This document shows, piece after piece, positions 44,900-52,603 of a DNA stretch of 64,000 bases (position 1 is the stretch's first letter; each line of letters starts with the position of its first letter). The position numbers and the translations under genes are program-made. Below the pieces are notes generated by a model. That model made no database searches and was not told the origin of the DNA. It was given only the letters and a program-made list of their open reading frames with translations. Source of the stretch: CAVPJW01 sp963705525 (GTDB taxonomy: Bacteria > Acidobacteriota > Vicinamibacteria > Vicinamibacterales > CAVPJW01); the NCBI GenBank assembly GCA_963705525.1, contig CAVPJW010000004.1, forward strand, positions 372,001-436,000, in the 5' to 3' direction.

Positions 44900-46930
44900 A
44901 TGCCCTTGTCATCCCGAGAGTCGGTTGTTGATACCGCGTGTCCGCTCGACTGTCCGGATTCGTGCAGCCTGGCTGTCACGGTGGCCAGCGGCAAGATCAC
45001 CAGGATCGATGGATCGACGCGAAACCCTGTCACCGAAGGATACATCTGCGCGAAGGTGCGGCGGTTCGGCGATCGGATCTATGGCGAGTCGCGGCTGCTC
45101 TACCCCGCCGTGCGTAAGGGACCCAAGGGCAGCAGCCAGTTCGCAAGAGTCAGTTGGGACGAAGCGCTCGGGATCATCGCCGATCGCATGATCGAGATCC
45201 GCGACACGTATGGATCCGAGGCGGTGCTGCCATTTTCGTACGGCGGATCGAACGGCTTGCTGACGCAGGACACGACCGATGCCGTGCTCTTCCGGCGATT
45301 CGGCGCATCGCGCCTCGCGCGGACCGTGTGTGCCGCGCCAACCGGCGCCGCCAGTCAGGCGATGTACGGCAAGATGCCGTCGCCGACGTACGAGGATGTG
45401 CAGCACGCCCGATTGATCGTCCTGTGGGGAGCCAATCCTTCAGCGTCCGGCATTCACCTCGTCCCGCACATCCGCCGGGCCAAGCGCCAGGGCGCCATGC
45501 TGGTTGTCGTTGATCCGCGGTCGACGCCCCTCGCCCGCCAGGCGGATATCCATCTCGCCGTGCGGCCCGGGACGGACCTGGTGGTCGCCCTCGCTGTCCA
45601 TCGTCATCTGTTTGAGAACGGGCAGGCAGACGAGGCGTTCCTCGCCACACACGCGACAGGCGCCGCGGAGCTCCGGGATCGGGCCCGAGAATGGACGTTC
45701 GACCGCGCCGCGGAAGTGGCCGGTATCCCAGTTGACGACCTGGCGCAGTTCGCCGATGCGTTCTCCCGCTCATCCCCCGCCGTCGTGCGTTGCGGCTGGG
45801 GTCTCGAGCGCAATCGCAATGGCGGAAGCGCCTCGCTCGCGGTGCTGGCGCTGCCCGCCGTTGGTGGAAAGTTCGGCGTGCGCGGCGGTGGGTTCATGAT
45901 GAGCAACTCGAGTTCGTGGGGCATCAATCGGTCCTGGGTGACCGAGGATGAGCCATCTACTCGCCTCGTCAACATGAACCACCTGGGCCGCGCACTTACA
46001 GAGTACGAGACGCCGCCGGTCAAGATGCTGTTCGTCTACAACTGCAATCCGGCCGTCACGGTGCCCGACCAGATGCGCGTCATAAAGGGCCTGGAGCGCG
46101 AGGACCTCTTCACGGTGGTGTTCGATCAAGTGAAGACGGACACGGCGTCCTACGCCGACATCGTCCTGCCCGCCACGACGTTCCTCGAGGCCTACGACTT
46201 TGCTCGAGCGTACGGCCCGATCAGCCTGCAGCTTGGACGCCCCGTGATTGATGTAGTCGGCGAGTCCCGCTCGAACACGGACGTCTTCGGCGACATCCTG
46301 AGCCGGCTGGACCTTGCACGCGACGGGGATGCGACGGCCGAGCCCGACATGCTCCTTCGGATTCTGGACGAATTGCCCGGCGAAATCGGACAGCATCTCA
46401 AGGACGATCAAACCGCGGTGCCACCCTGCGGCCGTGCACCGGTTCAATTCGTGGACGTGATGCCGAGGACGCCGGACGGGCGGATCCACCTGTTTCCGGA
46501 CGCGCTCGACTCCGAGTCGCCGGCAGGCTTGTATACCTACCTGCCCGACCCCGGCACGGCGAGGTTCCCGCTGGCGCTCATCTCGCCGGCGAGCGATAAG
46601 ACAATCAGTTCGACGCTTGGTGAGCTCGAGCAGCGGAGCGCGCGGCTCCTGATGCACCCCGAGGACGCGGCACGGCGGACTCTCGCCACCGATGATGCCG
46701 TGCGCGTGTTCAACGAACTGGGAAGCGTGGAGTGCGTGGTGAAGGTGGACCCGGAGGTTCGACCCGGGACTGTCAGCCTCGCGAAGGGCATCTGGCGAAA
46801 GAGCACGTTGAACGGGATCACCGGAACGGCCCTGGTGCCAGATACCCTGACGGACCTCGGCGGCGGCGCCTGCTTCAATGACGCGCGCGTCGAGGTCGTG
46901 CGGGTGCGTTCCGCACCCGCCAAGGTGTAG
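44900..46930 (+). CDS. Molybdopterin oxidoreductase (formate-dehydrogenase-like)
   Basis: A 676-residue Mo/W-bis-MGD enzyme of the DMSO reductase superfamily. The [4Fe-4S] ligands are Cys14, Cys18, Cys22 and Cys50 (TACPLDCPDSC and YICAK). The Mo-bis-MGD domains follow (VLWGANPSAS, RSTPLARQADIHLAVRPGTD) and the molydopterin_dinucleotide-binding domain closes the protein (AARRTLATDDAVRVFNELG). The active-site ligand region around CAAPTGAAS differs from classical FdhF, and no accessory subunits are nearby. The substrate is unknown; it may be a soluble oxidoreductase of the YdeP/BisC or 'molybdopterin-dependent oxidoreductase' branch. It is not selenium-dependent by sequence: no in-frame TGA. Confidence 0.88.
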   Translation: MPLSSRESVVDTACPLDCPDSCSLAVTVASGKITRIDGSTRNPVTEGYICAKVRRFGDRIYGESRLLYPAVRKGPKGSSQFARVSWDEALGIIADRMIEIRDTYGSEAVLPFSYGGSNGLLTQDTTDAVLFRRFGASRLARTVCAAPTGAASQAMYGKMPSPTYEDVQHARLIVLWGANPSASGIHLVPHIRRAKRQGAMLVVVDPRSTPLARQADIHLAVRPGTDLVVALAVHRHLFENGQADEAFLATHATGAAELRDRAREWTFDRAAEVAGIPVDDLAQFADAFSRSSPAVVRCGWGLERNRNGGSASLAVLALPAVGGKFGVRGGGFMMSNSSSWGINRSWVTEDEPSTRLVNMNHLGRALTEYETPPVKMLFVYNCNPAVTVPDQMRVIKGLEREDLFTVVFDQVKTDTASYADIVLPATTFLEAYDFARAYGPISLQLGRPVIDVVGESRSNTDVFGDILSRLDLARDGDATAEPDMLLRILDELPGEIGQHLKDDQTAVPPCGRAPVQFVDVMPRTPDGRIHLFPDALDSESPAGLYTYLPDPGTARFPLALISPASDKTISSTLGELEQRSARLLMHPEDAARRTLATDDAVRVFNELGSVECVVKVDPEVRPGTVSLAKGIWRKSTLNGITGTALVPDTLTDLGGGACFNDARVEVVRVRSAPAKV

Positions 46931-46942
46931 GAATTACTGCGC

Positions 46943-47218
46943 TTACTCGCCGGTCAGGGAGCCTGAGGTGCTCGCCGGCTGAACGGTCACCCGATGGATG
47001 GAGGTCATGGGTAGTCGGCCTCGACCACCACGGCTGATTTGACCACCGCGGCGGCCGGCCGTGCGAGCCTCCTCGGGAGTCCACTCATGTGCCGTGCCCT
47101 TTTCGTGCGCGGCACGACCGCCCTTGCTGGCAATTTCCCGCTGCTTTTCCGGCGACATCGAGGCAAAGCCCCGTCGCTCTTTTCGAGTCGGATTGACGCT
47201 CACGCGTTCTGGATTCAT
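46943..47218 (-). CDS. KGG-motif stress protein
   Basis: A 91-residue basic protein with two KGG/RGG motifs: EIASKGGRAAHEKGTAHEW and ARTAGRRGGQISRGG, preceded by GFASMSPEKQRE. This is the general-stress KGG domain (GsiB/YciG-like), thought to be a hydrophilic, desiccation-related protein. The ATG at 47218 has AGGAGG upstream, which decides the start over a longer in-frame extension to 47425. It converges with the molybdoenzyme gene. Confidence 0.85.
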   Translation of the reverse strand: MNPERVSVNPTRKERRGFASMSPEKQREIASKGGRAAHEKGTAHEWTPEEARTAGRRGGQISRGGRGRLPMTSIHRVTVQPASTSGSLTGE

Positions 47219-47546
47219 GCTCGCCTCCTGGGTCTCGTCCTCCGTGTCCCGGTCCGCGTCACGGCCCTCTCGAAGGTCGGTGAAGTCGGCCGCGATGGAG
47301 GTGCTCCACAACAGAACGCGCGAACGTTCCATCTGGAATGCGGATCGAGGCTTCAAAGTGCGTGCCACGAACGACGCGAGGCCCGGGGCGGAGAAACTGC
47401 CGAAAACTGGCCTAAACCCGGCCATTCAGGGAGAGCGGCGGGCTGACCCCCTCCCGGTGTCCTGCAGTCGTTTCTTACACTCCAAGGGTAAAAATGACAA
47501 ACGATGCGGTTGGAACTCTGCGAGAGGACTGATCTAAAACTGATCG
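47219..47546. other. Intergenic stretch without a supported gene
   Basis: A 328-bp gap between the KGG gene and the small Cys-rich gene, both on the minus strand. Open frames on either strand have no ribosome site and no protein-like composition. It contains GAACGCGCGAACG direct repeats at about 47316-47328, possibly regulatory for the KGG gene. I see no RNA gene or array. Confidence 0.5.
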
Positions 47547-47786
47547 CTATGCCCTGGCGACCCGCGCCGCGGCCCCGGCTCGTGGTCTGAAATACTCGCA
47601 CGTGGCGCAGTTCCGGACATCGAAGTAATAGCCCACGACAGGGAACAGCATGGGATGCGAGCAAAACAGAAGCTCGCCGTCTTCGATCGTGGCGTGGAAT
47701 CCGATATCGGGTGGGAGATCAGGCGTCCGTCGGCTGTACCAGCAGGCGCGGTGACGCGCCTCGGGTCCTGTGTCGTCAGGGTTCAT
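47547..47786 (-). CDS. Small Cys-rich protein downstream of yggX
   Basis: A 79-residue protein with four or more Cys: HRACWY, LFCSHPM and NCATCEYF. The CxxC pair plus two single Cys suggest a small zinc or Fe-S site. The ATG at 47786 lies five bases after the yggX stop, so it is almost certainly co-transcribed with it. No family is recognised. The pairing with an iron-trafficking protein suggests a role in iron or redox homeostasis, but this is inference from position only. Confidence 0.6.
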   Translation of the reverse strand: MNPDDTGPEARHRACWYSRRTPDLPPDIGFHATIEDGELLFCSHPMLFPVVGYYFDVRNCATCEYFRPRAGAAARVARA

Positions 47787-47791
47787 TTCTG

Positions 47792-48073
47792 TCACTGCTT
47801 GGCTTGCTGTGGCACGTAGCCGGGCGGCAGCGCAGCGCTTTCGCCAAAAAAGAACTCCTCCATGTGCTTCGCTATGAGCTCTTGTGCCTCCTTCTGCCAC
47901 GGCATGAGACGATACTCGTTCAGGATCATCTTCATCCGATCTTCCCAGAGCTTCCAGGCGTCCTTCGAGACGTTCTCGTATATTCGCTGGCCGAGCTCTC
48001 CCGGCCACGGCGCCTCGTCGAGACCCGGAAGATCCTTCTGAAACTTGGCGCAGCGCACGATCCGGGCAGCCAT
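47792..48073 (-). CDS. yggX: Fe(2+)-trafficking protein YggX
   Basis: A 93-residue cytoplasmic protein of the YggX family, which protects Fe-S clusters from oxidation. The conserved Cys is in RIVRCAKFQKD, followed by PGELGQRIYENVSKDAWKLW, NEYRLMP and FFFGE near the C-terminus. The ATG at 48073 has AAGGAG upstream. The usual QTMLINEYRL reads RMKMILNEYRL. It is directly followed by the small Cys-rich gene. Confidence 0.93.
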   Translation of the reverse strand: MAARIVRCAKFQKDLPGLDEAPWPGELGQRIYENVSKDAWKLWEDRMKMILNEYRLMPWQKEAQELIAKHMEEFFFGESAALPPGYVPQQAKQ

Positions 48074-48167
48074 CGGCAGCTCCTTGATGCGGCAGTCGCC
48101 GCCACGGGACATGTTAACCCAGATTCAGAGAGCTTCAGCCGCCCACCTAGATGCGAGACACGAATTC

Positions 48168-49124
48168 TCAGACCGTTGGGCGCGGAGGATCGATGCGTCG
48201 GCGGGTTTCCGCGACCAGCTCGTCGATGAGAGGCAAGACCCGCTCGGTCGCCAGCATGAAATGGTGGTCCGTATTGGGCGACACCGTGATCAAATCATCG
48301 GGAAAATCACCACCGAGGATCCCGCGATCCAGGTTCTCCAGCTTCAGACGGGCTAATGCGCTACGCGTAGCCGCGGCATCGGAAAACACCAGATGCAGGG
48401 ATGTCAAGCGCTCCCGGGCATCTCTGAACCGCCGCGCGAACACGTCAAGTCCCGGCTCCTCGGCGAACGGTCGGACGATGTCGGCGGCCGCTCTCTGAAG
48501 CACGCCGATGTCGGTCTGAAACTTCCGCAATATCTTCACCAGGTGTTCCTGAATTGTCAGCCACTCGTCGAGCGACGTGGCCGACTCGCCGCACTGCTGA
48601 AGATCATCGATCCACTTGTCAGGCCGGTCCGGCGCGAGGCCAGCAATCAGACTCGAGAGGAAACAGGTGTCGAGGCTCAGGTTGCACTCGAGCGACAGGA
48701 AGCTGTCGATTCGCGGAGCTTCGTCGGATGGCGCCAGCAGCACGTCGTAGCACAGGTCGGCCCCCAGCGCGAAGCCCACCATGACGATCATCGAGGGTTG
48801 AAGGCGCTGAGTCATGTCCTTGAGCCATTCCCTCACGATGGTGACGTGATCTTCCAGCGAGAGTGACAAGCGCTGGCGGCGATCCGGTTCGCACCCGTAG
48901 AGTGTCGGACTCAACCCGCGGTATGGCAGGCACTTCAGGATCGCCTCAGAGTCGCGGTAATCCAAACCCAGGCCGTGAATGAAGAACACCAGGACATCTG
49001 ACGACACCTGGTTGTCTATGTAGTGCAGATAGTCGCCTATGATTCGAGGGTTGAGCGTCGCGCGATTCAGCTTGCGGCACACGCGCTCGGTCAGCACGAA
49101 TCGCTGCTCGATGATCTGATTCAC
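48168..49124 (-). CDS. Alpha/beta-hydrolase-like protein lacking the nucleophile Ser
   Basis: A 318-residue protein with an alpha/beta-hydrolase fold: oxyanion HG in VFFIHGLGLDYRDSE, nucleophile-elbow position VMVGFALGADL, and a late His in NTDHHFML. The elbow reads G-F-A-L-G, so the usual Ser is Ala and hydrolysis by the standard mechanism is unlikely. The GTG at 49124 overlaps the end of the kinase remnant by 4 bp. This looks like the C-terminal half of what was once a kinase-hydrolase fusion or a tightly coupled pair. It may be decaying. Confidence 0.6.
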   Translation of the reverse strand: MNQIIEQRFVLTERVCRKLNRATLNPRIIGDYLHYIDNQVSSDVLVFFIHGLGLDYRDSEAILKCLPYRGLSPTLYGCEPDRRQRLSLSLEDHVTIVREWLKDMTQRLQPSMIVMVGFALGADLCYDVLLAPSDEAPRIDSFLSLECNLSLDTCFLSSLIAGLAPDRPDKWIDDLQQCGESATSLDEWLTIQEHLVKILRKFQTDIGVLQRAAADIVRPFAEEPGLDVFARRFRDARERLTSLHLVFSDAAATRSALARLKLENLDRGILGGDFPDDLITVSPNTDHHFMLATERVLPLIDELVAETRRRIDPPRPTV

Positions 49125-49732
49125 AGTCTCCGCGCGGGCAGCGGTCCCAGGCCTATCGCCGTCCCGGGACTCGTCAGGTGCTGGGGATCCGCGAACTCCG
49201 TCGACGCCTTGCTGGCATCGTCCGGACTCGATATCCCCGCCGCAACTTCGCGAGCCCGAAATCGAGAATCTTGGCGCGCCCACGCCGCGTCACGAAGATG
49301 TTCGCCGGCTTGATGTCGCGATGGATTGATGCCCGCCGCGTGCGCCACCTCGAGCGCATCGGCGATCTCAATGCCGAGCCCAAGAAGCGACAGGAGGTCC
49401 ATCGGTCTCCCGGCAATTCTGTGCTTCAGCGTCTCGCCATCGAGGTACTCCATGACGATGAACGCCTTGCCGTCCTGCTCGCCGATGTCGTAGATCGTGC
49501 AGATGTTCGGGTGATTGAGCGCCGACGCCGCCCTGGCTTCGCGCTGGAACCGCTCCAGTGCCTGGCTGTTGTGCGCGAGCTCCTCGGGCAGAAACTTGAG
49601 CGCCACATGGCGGTCGAGACGGGCGTCCCTGGCCTTGTACACCACGCCCATCCCCCCGCCGCCGATCTTCTCGACGATGCGATAGTGCGAGACGGTGCTG
49701 CCGATCAGTGAGTCGGGTTCAGACATCGGCAT
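49121..49732 (-). pseudogene. Truncated, frameshifted Ser/Thr protein kinase remnant
   Basis: The N-lobe is intact: glycine loop KIGGGGMGVVYKARD, VALKFLPEE, then VMEYLDGETL. At 49326-49327 an extra A shifts the frame just before the catalytic loop; IHRDIKPANIF and ILDFGLAKL continue in another frame. A second shift near 49240 returns to the first frame for LTSPGTAIG, after which the rest of the C-lobe (APE motif onward) is absent. Two shifts plus a missing C-lobe make this a genuine pseudogene rather than a single sequencing error. Confidence 0.85.
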
Positions 49733-49813
49733 GATGATGTTAGCGCAAGTCCGTGAGAGACAATCCGCAGGGCTGAGGCCCCACTATCGACGCACCACCC
49801 GAGGCCGACCCCA

Positions 49814-49819
49814 GTACAA
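49814..49819 (+). promoter_or_regulatory. TACAAT -10-like hexamer before the beta-lactamase-like gene
   Basis: TACAAT lies 29 bases before the ATG at 49849, and a GAGGAGG ribosome site follows. No good -35 match is seen. Confidence 0.3.
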
Positions 49820-49848
49820 TTGCGACAGCGTAACGAGGAGGCATTCGC

Positions 49849-51294
49849 ATGCGCGTCGCTCATCGCATCTTCATCATCGGGCTTGGAGCGGTAGCACTTG
49901 GCGGGTTCCTGTCAGCCACCTCCGGGTCACCCGCTGCGCAGTCGGCCTCGCCGTACGGCCCGGCAGGTACGCCCGTCGAGCTCGGCCTGGCCGGTTACGC
50001 CAAGGTGTTGTGCTCGGCCGTGTTCGTGTCGGGCCGGGACGCGTCCGAAGCCGCGAAGAACAGCGGCTTTTTCATGATGCCGCCTGGCCAGGCCGACAAC
50101 GTCACGTGGTCGATCGACCGCGATCAGAAGCTGGTGCGCATCTCGCTCAACGGCATGACGCGCGAGGCCAGGTTCTACGGCGATCAGGGCTGCATCATCC
50201 AGCAGCCCGGAAAGACCGGCATCTTCTTCACACCTGTGCCCGTGAAGACGGCCTTGCCAGCCGCCATGAGCGAACCGTGGCCGATGGGCGATCGTATGGA
50301 CGACAGCTCGCTGCCGCCGGAGATCGACCCCGCCAGGCTTCGGGCCGCGACAGATGCGGCGTTCGCCGATCCCGAAGCGCTGACCGCCGGTTTCGTTGTG
50401 GTCTACAAGGGACGCATCATCGCCGAGCGGTACATGCCCGGCATCACAAGGGACACGCAGCTCGAAAGCTGGTCGATGGGCAAGAGCATCACCGCCACGC
50501 TCTTTGCGCTGCTCGTCAAGGACGGCACGTACACGCTGGAACAGCCTGCGCCGGTTCCCGAGTGGCAACAGCCCGGCGATCCCCGCGGGAAGATCCGGAA
50601 CATGGATCTGCTTCACATGAGCGCGGGCCTCAAATTCCTCGCAGGGCAGGATCCGGATTACACCGAGGACAAGGGCTACCCGGATCACATGTTCATCTAC
50701 ACCGGCGCGGTGGATGCGTTCCAGTACTCGGTAAATCGCCCGCTGCAGTTCCCGCCGAATACCGAGGGTCGCTACCGCAATTGCGATCCGCTGACGATCG
50801 GGTATCTCATCAAGCTCGCCCTCGCCAAGCGTGGCGAGGAATATCTGACGTTCCCACAGCGCGCGCTGTTCGACCGCATTGGCATCCGACGACAAGTGCT
50901 CGAAACCGATCCCTACGGGAACTTTCTTCTGACGGGATATGACTACGGCACGCCACGAAACTGGGCGCGTCTCGGCTTGCTGTATCTGCAGGACGGCGTT
51001 TGGCAAGGACAGCGGCTCTTGCCAGAGGGCTGGACACAGTTCGTCAGCACGCCCGCACCGGCCTGGAAGAAGCCGGTGTACGGCGGCTTCTTCTGGATCA
51101 ACGGCGACGGTGACTGGAACATTCCGAAAGACGCCTACTTCATGGCGGGCGCAGGCGGGCAAAACGTGTTCATCATTCCCTCTCACCAGCTTGTTGTCGT
51201 GCGGATGGGACATTTCAGGGGAGCGGCCGCGGGACATAAGACGCTGAACACCGCGTTCACGCACCTGATGGCGGCGGTGCCGAGGCGGGAATAA
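49849..51294 (+). CDS. Secreted class C beta-lactamase-like serine hydrolase
   Basis: A 481-residue exported protein with a signal peptide (about 1-30). After a ~100-residue N-terminal domain the beta-lactamase/transpeptidase fold begins. SxxK is SMGKS (about 209-213), the Tyr of the YxN motif is in RYRNCDP, and the third motif is GAGGQNVF near the C-terminus. The Y-x-N spacing and the segment FIYTGAVDAFQYS resemble 6-aminohexanoate-dimer hydrolase NylB' rather than true antibiotic-degrading AmpC. The likely role is an esterase, amidase or peptidase in the periplasm. GAGGAGG before the ATG supports the start. Confidence 0.88.
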   Translation: MRVAHRIFIIGLGAVALGGFLSATSGSPAAQSASPYGPAGTPVELGLAGYAKVLCSAVFVSGRDASEAAKNSGFFMMPPGQADNVTWSIDRDQKLVRISLNGMTREARFYGDQGCIIQQPGKTGIFFTPVPVKTALPAAMSEPWPMGDRMDDSSLPPEIDPARLRAATDAAFADPEALTAGFVVVYKGRIIAERYMPGITRDTQLESWSMGKSITATLFALLVKDGTYTLEQPAPVPEWQQPGDPRGKIRNMDLLHMSAGLKFLAGQDPDYTEDKGYPDHMFIYTGAVDAFQYSVNRPLQFPPNTEGRYRNCDPLTIGYLIKLALAKRGEEYLTFPQRALFDRIGIRRQVLETDPYGNFLLTGYDYGTPRNWARLGLLYLQDGVWQGQRLLPEGWTQFVSTPAPAWKKPVYGGFFWINGDGDWNIPKDAYFMAGAGGQNVFIIPSHQLVVVRMGHFRGAAAGHKTLNTAFTHLMAAVPRRE

Positions 51295-51300
51295 CGGCTA

Positions 51301-52569
51301 TCAGCGCTTGACCACCTCGATCCGCCGATCGATCTTGAATCGCAGCTCGCCGTGGGCCGTCCGGATGGCGTGTTCGACGGCAGGCGCGTCCGCCCCTTTC
51401 GCGAAGATGAATCCCAGATAACTCGCCCCTTCGGGCAGCGGCACGAGGGTCTGATCGACCTTCGCGGTGATCCGGACGTCAGTCACGCCCGCCACGTCGC
51501 GCGCACGCTCGAGGCCTTCAACGCCCCGGTACACGCCACGTTGCGGGATCGGCACCATCATGACGCCCGACGCCGCCGATTCGCGCGCATAGGCCGCCAC
51601 CGGCTCCCCCACCGCGTGTCGCAGCAGGAGCTCTTCGAAGCTAATCGTTGGGCCATCGGCAGCACAAAAAGCCAGCGCCCGCGCACACAGTCCACCGATT
51701 GGACGCGCCGCGACCTCGAGGACGGTCACTTGCCCGTTCAGCATGCGGCACTCGGCGTGAACCGGACCATGGATGAGTCCGATGGCCTCGACCGCCCGCT
51801 CCAGCTCCCCCACCAGGCATTTCACTGCAGATGGCGGCAGGCGCGTCGGAGTGACATAGATCGTCTCCTCGAAGTACGGGCCGTCGAGCGGATCGGGCTT
51901 GTCGAAGATCGCGAGCGCACGAAGGCGCCCTCGTTCGAGGAGCCCTTCGACCGCGACCTCGGTTCCGTGGATGAAGCCTTCGACAAGGATCGCGTCATTG
52001 ATCGGATCGCGGAGGGCGCGGACATCCGACTGGCCGAGCAGACGACGTACACGATGGAATGCCTGCACGAACTCGCTGGGGGTATCGACCCGAATCACGC
52101 CGCGGCTTCCAGAGAGTCCGAGGGGCTTGACGATGCACGGGTATGAGAGCACTGAAGCCGTTTCGTCCGCGTCGGAATGGAGAGCCAGCTCGCGAAACCA
52201 GGGCGCGGCGAGGCCGGCGGCGCTCAAGGCTTCTCGCGTGCGCCGCTTGTGTCGGCTGGTCTCGGTGGCGGCTGGAGGGTTGCCGGGCAGGCCGAGGGCC
52301 TCGGCCGCACGCGCTGCGATGACTGTCGGGCGATCGCCGAGCGCCAGGACGCCAGAGATCGGCGCATCCTTCGCCGCCGCGACGATCGCCTGCACGGCCT
52401 CATCTTCTTCGTGAAAGCGAATGGCAACCGCGCGATCGCGCCACGGGTCATCCAGCTGGTGGCACCGGTCGGTCGCGAACACCAGTTCAATGCCAAGCGA
52501 CTCGGCCGCTTCACCAAAGCTCCGCGTTTGATACCCGGTTGTCGTGGAGAGCACAAGAACGCGGCTCAC
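51301..52569 (-). CDS. ATP-grasp carboxylate-amine ligase-like protein
   Basis: A 422-residue ATP-grasp enzyme. The N-terminal Rossmann-like domain (VLVLSTTTGYQTRSF, VLALGDRPTVIA) precedes the ATP-binding core: YPCIVKPLGLSGSRGV, DAILVEGFIHGTEVAVEGL, and the metal ligands in HAECRM and TVLEVAARPIGG. The C-terminal segment resembles the L-amino-acid ligase tail domain (LAL_C2). It would join a carboxylate to an amine or amino acid with ATP. It starts 34 bases after the true end of the radical SAM selenoprotein gene on the same strand, across an octamer array, so the two probably act in one pathway. Confidence 0.88.
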   Translation of the reverse strand: MSRVLVLSTTTGYQTRSFGEAAESLGIELVFATDRCHQLDDPWRDRAVAIRFHEEDEAVQAIVAAAKDAPISGVLALGDRPTVIAARAAEALGLPGNPPAATETSRHKRRTREALSAAGLAAPWFRELALHSDADETASVLSYPCIVKPLGLSGSRGVIRVDTPSEFVQAFHRVRRLLGQSDVRALRDPINDAILVEGFIHGTEVAVEGLLERGRLRALAIFDKPDPLDGPYFEETIYVTPTRLPPSAVKCLVGELERAVEAIGLIHGPVHAECRMLNGQVTVLEVAARPIGGLCARALAFCAADGPTISFEELLLRHAVGEPVAAYARESAASGVMMVPIPQRGVYRGVEGLERARDVAGVTDVRITAKVDQTLVPLPEGASYLGFIFAKGADAPAVEHAIRTAHGELRFKIDRRIEVVKR

Positions 52570-52570
52570 T

Positions 52571-52602
52571 CTTCGACCTTTGGACCCTTCGACCCTTCGA
52601 CT
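52571..52602. repeat. Octamer array CTTCGACC x4 between radical SAM and ATP-grasp genes
   Basis: CTTCGACC, TTTGGACC, CTTCGACC and CTTCGACT run in phase in the 34-bp gap. CTTCGACC is also a unit of the pot array at 11730. Confidence 0.85.
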
Positions 52603-52603
52603 T

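Noticed and set aside
44900..46930. Selenocysteine in the formate-dehydrogenase-like enzyme
   Set aside because: No in-frame TGA; the frame is continuous to its stop.
47219..47425. Longer KGG protein starting at 47425
   Set aside because: AGGAGG is placed for the ATG at 47218; the extension has no family-like composition.
49125..49283. N-terminal extension of the alpha/beta-hydrolase-like protein
   Set aside because: This stretch is the kinase gene read in another frame, so the GTG at 49124 was used instead.
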